From NCBI GenBank assembly GCA_936450465.1, contig OW388292.1, positions 23,342,652 to 23,406,651 on the forward strand: a DNA stretch of 64,000 bases. Direction: 5' to 3'. The stretch is from Gibbula magus (taxonomy: Eukaryota > Mollusca > Gastropoda > Trochida > Trochidae). Position numbers and translations under genes: made by a program. Positions 1-12,790 of this stretch are shown here, piece by piece; the first letter of the stretch is position 1, and each line of letters starts with the position of its first letter. A model generated the notes under the pieces. The model did not search any database. It was not told the DNA's origin and saw nothing but the letters and a program-made list of their open reading frames with translations.

Positions 1-3000
1 ATAGTAGCAGTCTTAGGACACGTGATTCTTATATCTAGTACTGGTAGAGATACATAGTAGTAGTCTTAGGACACGTGATTCTTATATCTGGTACTGGTAG
101 GGATGCATAGTAGCAGTCTTAGGACACGTGATTCTTATATCTGGTACTGGTAGAGATACATAGTAGCAGTCTTAGGACACGTGATTTTTACATCTGGTAC
201 TGCTGGGGATACATAATAGTAGTCGTAGGACATGTGATTCTTATATCTGGTACTGGTAGGGATGCATAGCAGTAGTCTTAGGACACGTCATTCTTATATC
301 TGGTACTGGTAGGGATGCATAGCAGTAGTCTTAGGACACGTGATTCTTATATCTGGTACTGGTAGAGAGACATAGTAGCAGTCTTAGGACACGTGATTCT
401 TATATCTGGTACTGGTAGAGATACATAGCAGCAGTCTTAGGACACGTGATTCTTATATCTGGTACTGGTAGGGATACATAGTAGCAGTCTTAGGACAAGT
501 GATTCTTATATCTAGTACTGGTAGAGATACATAGTAGCAGTCTAAGGACACGTGATTCTTATATTTAGTACTGGTAGAGATACATAGTAGCAGTCTTAGG
601 ACACGTGATTCTTATATCTAGTACTGGTAGAGATACATAGTAGTAGTCTTAGGACACGTGATTCTTATATCTGGTACTGGTAGGGATACATAGTAGCAGT
701 CTTAGGACACGTGATTCTTATATCTGGTACTGGTAGAGATATATAGTAGCAGTCTTAGGACACGTGATTTTTACATCTGGTACTGCTGGGGATACATAAT
801 AGTAGTCTTAGGACACGTGATTCTTATATCTGGTACTGGTAGGGATGCATAGCAGTAGTCTTAGGACACGTCATTCTTATATCTGGCACTGGTAGGGATA
901 CATAGTAGCAGTCTTCGGACACGTGATTCTTATATCTAGTACTGGTAGAGATACATAGCAGCAGTCTTAGGACACGTGCTTCTTATATCTGGTACTGGTA
1001 GGGATACATAGTAGTAGTCTTAGGATACATATTTCTTATATCTGGTACTGGTAGGGATACATAGTAGCAGTCTTAGGACACGTGGTTCTTATATCTAGTA
1101 CTGGTAGAGATACATAGCAGCAGTCTTAGGACACGTGATTCTTATATCTGGTACTGGTAGGGATACATAGTAGCAGTCTTAGGACAAGTGATTCTTATAT
1201 CTAGTACTGGTAGAGATACATAGTAGCAGTCTTAGGACACGTGATTCTTATATCTACTGGTAGGGATACATAGTAGCAGTCTTAGGACACGTGATTATTA
1301 TATCTAGTACTGGTAGAGATACATAGTAGTAGTCTTAGGACACGTGATTCTTATATTTAGTACTGGTAGAGATACATAGCAGCACTCTTAGGACAGGTGA
1401 TTCTTATATCTGGTACTGGTAGGGATACATAGTAACAGTCTTAGGACACGTGATTCTTATATCTAGTACTGGTAGAGATACATAGTAGCAGTCTTAGGAC
1501 ACGTGATTATTATTTCTAGTACTGGTAGAGATACATAGTAGTAGTCTTAGGACACGTGATTCTTATATCTGGTACTGGTAGGGATACATAGTAGCAGTCT
1601 TAGGACACGTGATTCTTATATCTGGTACTGGTAGAGATACATAGTAGCAGTCTTAGGACACGTGATTTTTACATCTGGTACTGCTGGGGATACATAATAG
1701 TAGTCTTAGGACACGTGATTCTTATATCTGGTACTGGTAGGGATGCATAGCAGTAGTCTTAGGACACGTCATTCTTATACCTGGTACTGGTAGGGATGCA
1801 TAGCAGTAGTCTTAGGACACGTGATTCTTATATCTGGTACTGGTAGGGATACATAGTAGCAGTCTTAGGACACGTGATTCTTATATCTAGTACTGGTAGA
1901 GATACATAGTAGCAGTCTTAGGACACGTGATTCTTATATCTGGTACCGGTAGGGATACATAGTAGCAGTCTTAGGACACGTGATTCTTATATCTGGTACT
2001 GGTAGGGATACATAGTAGCAGTCTTAGGACACGTGATTCTTATATCTAGTACTGGTAGAGATACATAGTAGCAGTCTTAGGACACGTGATTCTTATATCT
2101 GGTACTGGTAGGGATACATAGTAGCAGTCTTAGGACACGTGATTCTTATATCTAGTACTGGTAGAGATACATAGTAGTAGTCTTAGGATACATATTTCTT
2201 ATATCTGGTACTGGTAGGGATACATAGTAGCAGTCTTAGTACACGTGATTCTTATATCTGGTACTGGTAGGGATGCATAGTAGCAGTCTTCGGACACGTG
2301 ATTTTTACATCTGGTACTGCTGGGGATACATAATAGCAGTCTTAGGACACGTGATTATCATATCTGGTACTGGTAGGGATGCATAGCAGTAGTCTTAGGA
2401 CACGTGATTCTTATATCTGATACTGGTAGTGATACATAGTAGCAGTCTTAGGACACGTGATTCTTATATCTGGTACTGGTAGGGATGCATAGCAGTAGTC
2501 TTAGGATACATATTTCTTATATCTGGTACTGGTAGGGATACATAGTAGCAGTCTTAGGACACGTGAATTTTACATCTGGTACTGCTTGTGATACATAATA
2601 GCAGTCTTAGGACGCGTGATTCTTATATCTGGTACTGGTAGAGATACAAAGTAGCAGTCTTAGGACACGTGATTCTTATATCTGATGCTGGTAGAGATAC
2701 ATAGTAGCAGTCTTAGGACACGTGATTCTTATATCTGGTACTGGTAGGGATGCATAGCAGTAGTCTTAGGATACATATTTCTTATATCTGGTACTGGTAG
2801 GGATACATAGTAGCAGTCTTAGGACACGTGAATTTTACATCTGGTACTGCTTGTGATACATAATAGCAGTCTTAGGACGCGTGATTCTTATATCTGGTAC
2901 TGGTAGAGATACATAGTAGCAGTCTTAGGACACGTGATTCTTATATCTAGTACTGGTAGAGATACATAGGAGTAGTCTTAGGATACATATTTCTTATATC

Positions 3001-5118
3001 TGGTACTGGTAGGGATACATAGTAGCAGTCTTAGGACACGTGAATTTTACATCTGGTACTGCTTGTGATACATAATAGTAGTCTTAGGACACGTGATTCT
3101 TATATCTGGTACTGGTAGGGATGCATAGCAGTAGTCTTAGGACACGTGATTCTTATATCTGATACTGGTAGGGATACATAGTAGCAGTCTTAGGACACGT
3201 GAATTTTACATCTGGTACTGCTTGTGATACATAGTAGCAGTCTTAGGACACGTGATTCTTATATTTAGTACTGGTAGGGATACATAGTAGCAGTCTTAGG
3301 ACACGTGATTCTTATATCTGGTACTGGTAGAGATACATAGTAGCAGTCTTAGGACGCGTGATTCTTATATCTGGTACTGGTAGAGATACATAGTAGCAGT
3401 CTTAGGACACGTGATTCTTATATCTGATGCTGGTAGAGATACATAGTAGCAGTCTTAGGACACGTGATTCTTATATCTGGTACTGGTAGGGATGCATAGC
3501 AGTAGTCTTAGGATACATATTTCTTATATCTGGTACTGGTAGGGATACATAGTAGCAGTCTTAGGACACGTGAATTTTACATCTGGTACTGCTTGTGATA
3601 CATAATAGCAGTCTTAGGACGCGTGATTCTTATATCTGGTACTGGTAGAGATACATAGTAGCAGTCTTAGGACACGTGATTCTTATATCTAGTACTGGTA
3701 GAGATACATAGGAGTAGTCTTAGGATACATATTTCTTATATCTGGTACTGATAGGGATACATAGAAGCAGTCTTAGGACACGTGAATTTTACATCTGGTA
3801 CTGCTTGTGATACATAATAGTAGTCTTAGGACACGTGATTCTTATATCTGGTACTGGTAGGGATGCATAGCAGTAGTCTTAGGACACGTGATTCTTATAT
3901 CTGATACTGGTAGGGATACATAGTAGCAGTCTTAGGACACGTGAATTTTACATCTGGTACTGCTTGTGATACATAGTAGCAGTCTTAGGACACGTGATTC
4001 TTATATTTAGTACTGGTAGGGATACATAGTAGCAGTCTTAGGACACGTGATTCTTATATCTGGTACTGGTAGAGATACATAGTAGCAGTCTTAGGACACG
4101 TAATTTTTACATCTGGTACTGCTGGGGATACATAATAGTAGTCTTAGGACACGTGATTCTTATATCTGGTACTGGTAGGGATGCATAGCAGTAGTCTTAG
4201 GACACGTGATTCTTATATCTGATACTGGTAGGGATACATAGTAGCAGTCTTAGGACACGTGATTCTTATATCTAGTACTGGTAGAGATACATAGGAGTAG
4301 TCTTAGGATACATATTTCTTATATCTGGTACTGGTAGGGATACATAGTAGCAGTCTTAGGACACGTGAATTTTACATCTGGTACTGCTTGTGATACATAA
4401 TAGTAGTCTTAGGACACGTGATTCTTATATCTGGTACTGGTAGGGATGCATAGCAGTAGTCTTAGGACACGTGATTCTTATATCTGATACTGGTAGGGAT
4501 ACATAGTAGCAGTCTTAGGACACGTGAATTTTACATCTGGTACTGCTTGTGATACATAGTAGCAGTCTTAGGACACGTGATTCTTATATTTAGTACTGGT
4601 AGGGATACATAGTAGCAGTCTTAGGACACGTGATTCTTATATCTGGTACTGGTAGAGATACATAGTAGCAGTCTTAGGACACGTAATTTTTACATCTGGT
4701 ACTGCTGGGGATACATAATAGTAGTCTTAGGACACGTGATTCTTATATCTGGTACTGGTAGGGATGCATAGCAGTAGTCTTAGGACACGTGATTCTTATA
4801 TCTGATACTGGTAGGGATACATAGTAGCAGTCTTAGGACACGTGATTCTTATATCTAGTACTGGTAGAGATACATAGGAGTAGTCTTAGGATACATATTT
4901 CTTATATCTGGTACTGGTAGGGATACATAGTAGCAGTCTTAGGACACGTGAATTTTACATCTGGTACTGCTTGTGATACATAATAGTAGTCTTAGGACAC
5001 GTGATTCTTATATCTGGTACTGGTAGGGATGCATATTAGCAGTCTTAGGACACGTGATTTTTACATCTGGTACTGCTAGGGATGCATAGTAGCAGTCTTA
5101 AGACACGTTATTCTTATG
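1..5118 (+). repeat. 53-bp satellite array, left copy
   Basis: About 96 head-to-tail copies of a 53-bp monomer run from the window edge to about 5118. The core is GGACACGTGATTCTTATATC followed by a (G/A)GTACTGGTAG(G/A)GATAC segment. Monomer subtypes are distinguishable: one has CACGTGAATTTTACATC with CTGCTTGTG, one has GGATACATATTTC, and one has CACGTCATTC. Subtypes recur at fixed multiples of 53 bp, giving higher-order units of 11 monomers (583 bp) and 14 monomers (742 bp). The array is truncated by the window start. The same satellite recurs inverted at 31,637-32,792. No ORF and no unique spacers are present. Confidence 0.97.
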
Positions 5119-6789
5119 TGTTATAAGTTATTTTCACTGTAGCTTGATATACATTTTATTTCACTGATAAATCCCAGTATTTCATTGCTCGTCATATAAT
5201 AAAATGGTATATTTTACACAGAGGATGTTAAAAACAATGTAAATCCTCATGGTAAAACTCATCAACCCTAAAAACATGAAACCACCACTTCAATAAAATC
5301 TTCTGACAATTCATCCCCTTTGCAGATTGGTTTGCGCCTACTTATACTCCAAAATGAAATTCATGTGTTCTTATGTATTTCACATCTTACTGCCCTTCAA
5401 TTGCATATGTTACTGCTTATGTTATTTATTACAAACTTGCTTTATTTCCTTAAGGTTTGGTAGCTTTTGTCAAGCACAGCTTAGCTCTCATTTATAAATT
5501 TCAGATCATTCTCGTTCGAACAAAAGTGTTGTTGATTTGGCATCACGTTACAATTTACTATATTTACTATGTATGTTTAACAAAAAGAATAACCTTCAAA
5601 TCGATGTATTTCGAATCTGAATCCCATCTGCTCTCGAAAACGTCATGATTGCCAAGCGTCTTCTTTGACCTTTATTTTGTCGACTTGGATGCCTTGACAC
5701 AGAAGGTAATTGGTTTCGTAGGGATATTAACTTGAACCTTTTATCTTTTGCAGCGCTCCTCCTTGATGGAATACGAAGAGGTGATAATTTCCTCATGATT
5801 CCTCATCTTTTGTGATGGACAGATTTCACCCGATTAGCAACAACAATTCACAATCAATATTGTGATTTATTACCCGTTTTCAATCATATATAGCCCGAAA
5901 TTGACATTTTCCAAGCAAATCGATTACAGAGCGAGTAGTGAAAACAGATTTTGAATAAATACTTTCCCCTAACTGTTCGCATCTGATAATAGTATCTTAA
6001 TTATATTTATGTGTTTAGTGGTTAGTACGTGTGTTGTTGGAGTCCCATATGTCAAATGTTATATCAAGACTTATTTTATGAGTGCTTAGTGTTGCCGAAA
6101 ATTCCTGTTTTATTGCTAGTTGATTCAATATAGTGACGATATAATGGGAACATTAGTAATTTGTGAACGAAAAGTTGACAATTAGTCAAACTAAATTTTA
6201 AAATTTCAGACAGCCAAATGACGTATTATGAAAACCTATATGGTATCCATGGTATCTCCTAGAAATGAGATCCTAGCCAGTTTACATTACTTTATGGTCA
6301 GATATTTACATCAACTAATAACTGTCATTTCATCAAGGATGAGAATGAAAATTTGACTTCAGATTATTGTAAATGCGACGCAAACAAGACAATTTGGAAT
6401 TCCAGGTAAAACAAAACTAATAATCTACATAATCTAACCCTTCCTGTAATACTCCCAATGTTAAAGGAAGTATGCCTGAATGTTTCTTTCATCTCTTTCA
6501 TTTAACTCTTACATGTCATAAACGTTTCACTCAGTAAAAGATAACTGACAGATTATGTAAAACTCTTTGATCTTGAATCTGTAGATTACTTTATGAATGA
6601 TCATGATCGGAAGCACATCAAACGGTGTCGGATAATTTTTATCTGTGAACTATTTAAAGATTGTTTGGACAGATACATGTTATATTCCCTCTCACACTGT
6701 ATTATTATATCATTTCCACAAACAAAGAAAACATTTTCATTGCCAGAAACTATCACTAGGTGGCATGAGTACATTTCGTACAGTCCGTC
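5119..6789. other. Non-coding, palindrome-arm sequence
   Basis: No gene is visible. The stretch carries three blocks that recur inverted in the right arm: 5200-5420, 5590-5740 and 6437-6665. All reading frames are short and non-protein-like. Confidence 0.6.
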
Positions 6790-7290
6790 CAGGTTTCGTT
6801 TCCGGACAAGAACTAAAAACCTGTAAAGGCCTAGCCCAATGAAACTTGATTTGTGGAACAAACATCTGGTGAAGTTGTGCCTTTTGGGGTTTTCAACTTC
6901 TTTGTAATTTTATATTTAGCCGTTTCTATGGAAACCTACTTTAACACTTTTTTTCAGATCATTACTAAAAATCTTTTCAGCCTGGCTCATTGAAACTTGG
7001 TATGTGATACAATCATCATGTGTAGATGTGCTTTTTGCGCTTTTCAATGTCTTTTGGAATTTTAATATTACCCATTTCCATGGAAACATGGCTTATCATT
7101 TTGTTTCTGAAACATAATTCAACAACTGTAAAACCTAGCTCAAAGAAACATGGTCCATGTATGTGAAACAATCATCATGTGGAGATGTGGTTTGTTTTCA
7201 TGGAAAAAACATCTGGATTTCGGAGCAAAACTCAAATTGCTCTTTACAATTTCATTTCCAGATCAGATCTTGAACACAGTTAACCAGAGA
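6790..7290 (+). repeat. Diverged tandem repeat, about 152-bp unit
   Basis: Three diverged copies begin near 6830, 6981 and 7134, recognised by CCTAGCCCAATGAAAC, CCTGGCTCATTGAAAC and CCTAGCTCAAAGAAAC. The spacings are 151 and 153 bp. Each copy then has an ACAATCATCATGTG-like block, a TTTTCAA(C/T) block and a CCATGGAAAC-like block. No coding frame is shared. I see no copy at the corresponding right-arm position (between 25,080 and 25,265), so it looks specific to the left arm. Confidence 0.7.
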
Positions 7291-7867
7291 ATAATACACA
7301 TTGGGAAGTATATATTCTTGTGTAGCATGGATTTATTACTAATTGGTGATTTAGGATTCATAAATGAATAAAGCTCCATGATGATTGTTCAGTATATTTT
7401 AAACGTTTCCCACGTGACAGGGGATATAGTAGACTGGATATGTTATTTGTATGGATAACTACATTGATAACTACATCAGTCAATTATTTTTATTATCCCC
7501 ATTGTCGTGTGTTTAGGGCTAAGTGGGCGATATAATATTTGGCAATGCACATTCGTACAGAATGGAATAACGCAAAAACTGTTCAGTAGGTTATTTTCAT
7601 ATTTTGCAAATATGTTAACCTAAGTGAGAGTAATGTTCCCACAGAGTTGTGTTACCTAGAAACTTCATTTTCAAGGACATAACAATACCTTATACCCTTG
7701 TCATCGTGACATCTCGAGAACCGTTCATGGCTCATGATTCTGCTGGTCATAGTAGCATTTGGATTCTCATAATAAGTCAACTTTAACTTAGTGTGTGTAT
7801 TTCAATTAGCGATCAATGATCACTCAGTGAAAACAGTTTTATTAAATTTAAAGGGAACGTGTTTTTC

Positions 7868-10800
7868 AACATGACCCAGTATGGTCGAAATGTGTCAGCG
7901 TGTCTGTCTCGATCTTCACATCGACAGAACACAGATCTGAAAAACAATAGAACCATTGCTTGATATGTAGGTCTTAGATGTACACTTAAGAAACGTTTTT
8001 ATAAACTTCTCTGACAGGCATTTTAGAATTAGAATGGCAGTAATGAAGATGTAAATGGATAATAATTACCAAAATTCGATGTTTTACGTTTCTAGTGTCG
8101 TCAACATGTAAAGGAGAACATCGGAACATGGCGGAACACGTTGACTTGGCCCAGGTCCCGTTTTGACGTCATGACAAAAGGATTAAGGTGTCCGATTTTA
8201 ATATCTTCATGTCTGAAATACATGTCATCCATTTCTTTGCTCCAGTATATGTTATTGTCTAATCAAGCATGACGGTAACCTGACCATCATGCATATTACA
8301 ACTCGTCATTTTTTGTCTGGAAAGAAGGTCAACCGTTTTAGAGAATCATTCGTTAAACCAAGTCACAGATTGGATGTTTCAGGAAAATCATTCACATAAA
8401 TATACTGAACAGTAAAAGAAACGCGAGTTTTAATGATTATAGTTTCTGTTTGCATATCAGCCCATGGTGTTTCATATCATTAGTCAATGTCAGATAAAAT
8501 GTGGAGCTATTGCTGCTGGAGAGTACAGATGGTTACCATTGCAAAGTCAAATGGTAGCATTTCGCGAAAATGCACGTCGCATGTTGTCATGGTAATATGA
8601 GCTGCACGAGCCTGGTAAAATTCAAATCCCCGAGCCGTAATCCGAGACCTACTTTGTGAAAAGGTACCCAAATTGTGACTATAGGCTCAATGTTTAAGAA
8701 GTTAATGCTTGTCAAAAAACATGAACTTTTGGAAACTGGGATATTTGCCGATTGCATGCTGAACAGAGTGAGTGATAGCAAGATGATATTTTGTATACAC
8801 GACTTGTGTCATCATGTATCTGTTTTATCCAATGATCAACGTTTTATTGAGCGGCTGGTTTTGCAACAATGTTGTAATTACACAAGGTCGTCAGCCAGGT
8901 GTCTGTGGCTCCGCCCTCATAAATACAACCTCACTTTTCTTGATACACGATATATTGGTACTAAAACATCAAAGGGAATTTAGCCACCCATTGGATAAAA
9001 GTGGTTAGTACAGTCCTTCCATGAATGGAGGTTTCTGTAAAATGTGTATTTTGTTTCCACACCATCAGAAGGGTGATAAGCACAAGGCAGTGAGTACATT
9101 TATCAAAATGCCTATGACACTAGGAAAGGAAGGTCATTTGGAGACTCATCATAATAGTAGATATCGCAAACTGGCTGTGGAGGCTGTGATTGATTTTCTT
9201 GAACTACAAGTTCCAGAAAAGTCACATCCTTACAGAATATCCCGTTTAAAGCAGGATGACGAGAACTGCCATATTTTGGCATGCATAACGGAGGCAATAA
9301 TGTATTGTGGAAGACGGGGGATAGCTCTCCGGGGACATCGCGATGACAATATATCTCAAGATTCAAACAACAGGTAATTTCCATGAATTTTTATCTGTCA
9401 TTGCAAATCATGACTCAAAACTGAAAACTCACTTTGAACTTGGCATGAAAAATGCTAAATATACAAGTAAAACTGTCCAAAATGACAGTACAGTGGCTGA
9501 TTTCAGCTGGAGAGATATTGTATTTTACATTGGAGTTGAACACGCTGTATTCTCCATCATTGCCGATAAAGCCACTGAAGAGTATGCCAATGTAGAACTG
9601 TTGGCTTTGTGTCTGAGATATCTTGACATGAAAGACGTGCAGATCAAGCTTAAGGAGTCTTTCTTTGACTTTGTCCACCTTGAATGTACCACAGGTGAAC
9701 ATATTGCCAATGCTATTCTAACATTTTTGAAAGACAATGGGATAGATATCCTGCGCTGCCGTGACGAAGCTATGATGCATCAGAAACTGTTGGTGAACAG
9801 GCACGAATAAAAGTCTCCGAAGGCACCATACACACATTGTGCTAGTCATGTCTTGAATCTGAGCATTGCATCATCAGGAACAAAATGGATAGTATAAATC
9901 AAGTATTCATGTTCTTTGATAATTCACCAAAGCGGCATAGATTGCTTGAGAGGGTGTTATTTTTGGATGAGAAACGGGAATCTAAAAGAACTCGTTTACT
10001 GGGCTTCTGTAAAACACAATGGATCGCGCGCCATACCTGTTTTGAGGTATTCACAGATCTGTATCCGTATGTACTCAGTGCCCTTGAGGCTATCACAGAC
10101 CCTTCAAAGTATGAGGATGTATAAAAGGTGAGCGCTGGAACTGGGATAAGGATGCAAGAACCAAAGCAAATAGCCTTTCAAAACACATTGTTGCTTTTGT
10201 TGTTGCAATAATACACTTGAACCGGTTAAACCCATGGCCTAAAAAACTACTGTGCATATAAAACGATTGACGAGAGGAAAGAAATGGTTGACGAAAGGAG
10301 AATGTCAGTTGATGAGATATCAAAAGCTTGGATGAAGAATGCAAGTGACATTGCTGAATCTGTTGGTTCTGAGATTCAGGTTCCCAAGGTCACAAAGCGA
10401 ATGGTACACCGAAGCAACATCCCATCAGAAACTCCTGAGTTGTACTATATGAGGAACCTCATCATTCCCTTCATAGACCATTTGAACAATGATCCACACA
10501 ACAGGTTTAAACATGAAAACAGATGTGGAATTGATCTGCTTTCCCTCCTTCCGGACATCATATTTGATGTGGTTGACATGGATAGCTTGAAACCCAAACT
10601 GATGTTCTGGGAGGATGATCTGCCCATGCCAATTGGTTTATCTTTAGAGCTCAGAGAGTTGCAAACATACTGAATAAAAGCACACTGTTCGACCTAACAC
10701 CGACCTATCATGGGCTGCTTTGTTTGGCTGATGAAGATGTCTACCCGAACATCAGGCAGTTACTACGAGTATCTGTAACATTGCCAGACACAAGTGTCAA

Positions 10801-12790
10801 GCTGAGAGAACATTTTCCTCCTTGAGACAGATCAAGTCCCATTTGCGATCAACTATGGGTCAGGAACGACTGGCTGGACTCACATTGCTGAAACTGCGCA
10901 CATGTGATGTCGATATCATTGCTGTCATATGCATGCTGTTTGCAGTTATAGGTTTTAAAAATGTTATATGAAAAATTAAATCTGGAACCCACCTAGTTTA
11001 AGTAGAGACTCTCCATTGGAATGGATGACGTCAACAAAGAGAGCATCAGTTGGGTCTAGACGAACCTTGATGTCTGTATTCTGGAAATAGGGCTCGGCAG
11101 GGTCCAAACATGTTCAGATTTTCAATGTACATGTGTCAATGTTCTACAGAAAACACAAGTCAAGCTGATATTGATCAGTTAGAAGAGAACTTATTGACTT
11201 GAGTTACCTGTGATGCGACCAATATGTTGGATTTTCTCCCCTGCTTACCCTGCTGTGTGAGCGCCCAGACTGTGGCCAATCAGGTGGAAGTTTTCAGGTT
11301 TAGCTTTAATGGAATACTGAAATTCATGACCAGGGATAGCATATCAACATGATCGTTACAAATTTAAGCATGAATTACAAGATAATTATCATGAATACCA
11401 TGGAAGTTTTGTTTCCTTAATTATGGAGACATTATGAATGATTTTGCACGAGCAATGGTAACAACAAGGTCGCCAGAAAGATAGCAAACATGCATTACCC
11501 AACCAGTAACTTTCGTATTCAAACAGCCAAAGTATTAAATAGCTGTCATGTTACCATTCTTAATTATATGGTTGCATACACATGTAATATGTTTTAGTGA
11601 TTTGTGTTTAGATATGTGTGCATCTTACTTTGTTTTATTGCGTCCATTCCTTTAAGTTAATTAGTATGATTTCTATTGTCACCTACTACCTTCATAGTTT
11701 TGATGAAATCTTCAAATATGGCTCCAACAAGTCTCGTCTTGGCTGTGGCATGAGTGTAGAGTGTTTTGAAACCTCCTCCCCAGTCAACGATGTCAACGTT
11801 AACATCATAAGTACTCGTTTTTGATACTCTGGAAACCCAAAAAAGTATTTCTGCTCGAATTCAAAGTTCAAGGGAGTTCAGCTTGTCGTCAAATTCTAGA
11901 TATATAAGAATATAAGATTATTGATTCTTTGATTGTTAGAAGGGAGTTGTTAAATACTAGATAAATTAGAACTAGATGCATTGCTTCCATAACTGAAAAA
12001 AGCTTTTTCTCAACCTTAGGATAACAGAAATATTTGTATTTTACTATTAGGGAAGGATCTTTCTAAAATCGGATCTCTAGTATTGTTTAGACTTCTCTTT
12101 TCAATTTTATTCACTCTGGTTCTAACATTTTCATAATTAGACTGTAAATGACTATACACATCTTTCCAGCACTATTCGCGGTCGGTGAAGACGTGTTCTA
12201 TACCTTGACTGCTTAATATTCTCTACCTGTTGGCGTGTAATTAATTGAGAAAAGGACAGTGTTGCCAAATCCTTGATAAACAGAAAAAGTGAGACAGCTA
12301 ATACATTATTTTATAAATATATATATCAAAATGAATGATTTCTATCTTACCATTATTGAGTTGACCACTGTAAAAGAATGCCTCAATCAGTGAACACAAA
12401 CACAGAAGATACGCATAAATGATACTACCATGAGTTGATTACCAAAAAGCATAAGCTAATTCCTCATGTACATGTACATGCTACGACGTAAAAAAAGTTT
12501 CCTAAAAAAAATAATGCATACATTTTGAGAAAGTGGCCGGAAAATGTCCCTACCCCCACACGCACTCAGTTCAAACTGTTTCAACGGAAACCAGAAAAGA
12601 TATAAAAATCAGAATATCCTAAGTAGCAAAAGGCACCACTCCACCATTAGATCTAACCACATACCAAGTTCAACAACCTTAACGTTGATGTTATCTGGAG
12701 ATTCCGGCAGAAGATTTTGAGATCGATGTTGACTGCAGAACGGAGTTGCTGTATCAATTCAGCTGAATTTCCCATAGCATACTGATAATC
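7868..12790 (-). pseudogene. Inverted pancreatic-type lipase pseudogene
   Basis: This is the inverted paralogue of the intact lipase at 14,494-21,591; exons and introns both align. Recognisable pieces on the minus strand are exon 2 (12,790-12,678, truncated), exon 3 (11,828-11,690), exon 4 (11,316-11,208), exon 5 (11,109-10,993), half of exon 10 (8212 to about 8100) and exon 11 (7936-7868). Lesions seen directly: a TGA at 12,761-12,759 where the intact gene has a Cys codon; an 8-bp deletion in exon 3 (139 against 147 bp); a TAA at 11,247-11,245 just after the catalytic GHSLGAH motif, where the intact gene has Tyr; an acceptor AG changed to AT before exon 5; the second half of exon 10 and its donor lost; a 7-bp deletion in exon 11. 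I find no exon 1, promoter or exons 6-9. A hAT relic occupies the exon 6-9 interval. It cannot encode a lipase. Confidence 0.93.
8950..10960 (+). pseudogene. Decayed hAT-superfamily transposase
   Basis: This is the remnant of a DDE transposase of the hAT superfamily (TTF-type zinc finger, DUF4371-like core, C-terminal dimerisation region), the class related to ZMYM1 and THAP12-like proteins. The N-terminal part at 9021-9374 reads SMNGGFCKMC and, near its end, GIALRGHRDDN, a typical DUF4371 signature. The frame then shifts to 9343-9807, shifts again to 9885-10,121 (FCKTQWIARH), and continues at 10,284-10,670. The dimerisation region near 10,790-10,900 includes ERTFSSLRQIKSH and ERLAGLTLLKLR. 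At least three frame changes plus stops make it non-functional. It lies in the interval where lipase exons 6-9 should be, in the opposite orientation to the pseudogene. Termini were not resolved. Confidence 0.85.

Noticed and set aside
1..5118. Regular array resembling CRISPR repeats
   Set aside because: Monomers are directly adjacent with no unique spacers, and the window is clearly eukaryotic.
8675..8983. 102-codon ORF upstream of the hAT relic
   Set aside because: It has no hAT or other signature, overlaps relic sequence and lacks protein-like composition.
7868..12790. Functional second lipase on the minus strand
   Set aside because: Two nonsense codons, frameshifting deletions, a lost acceptor, missing first and middle exons, and no promoter.
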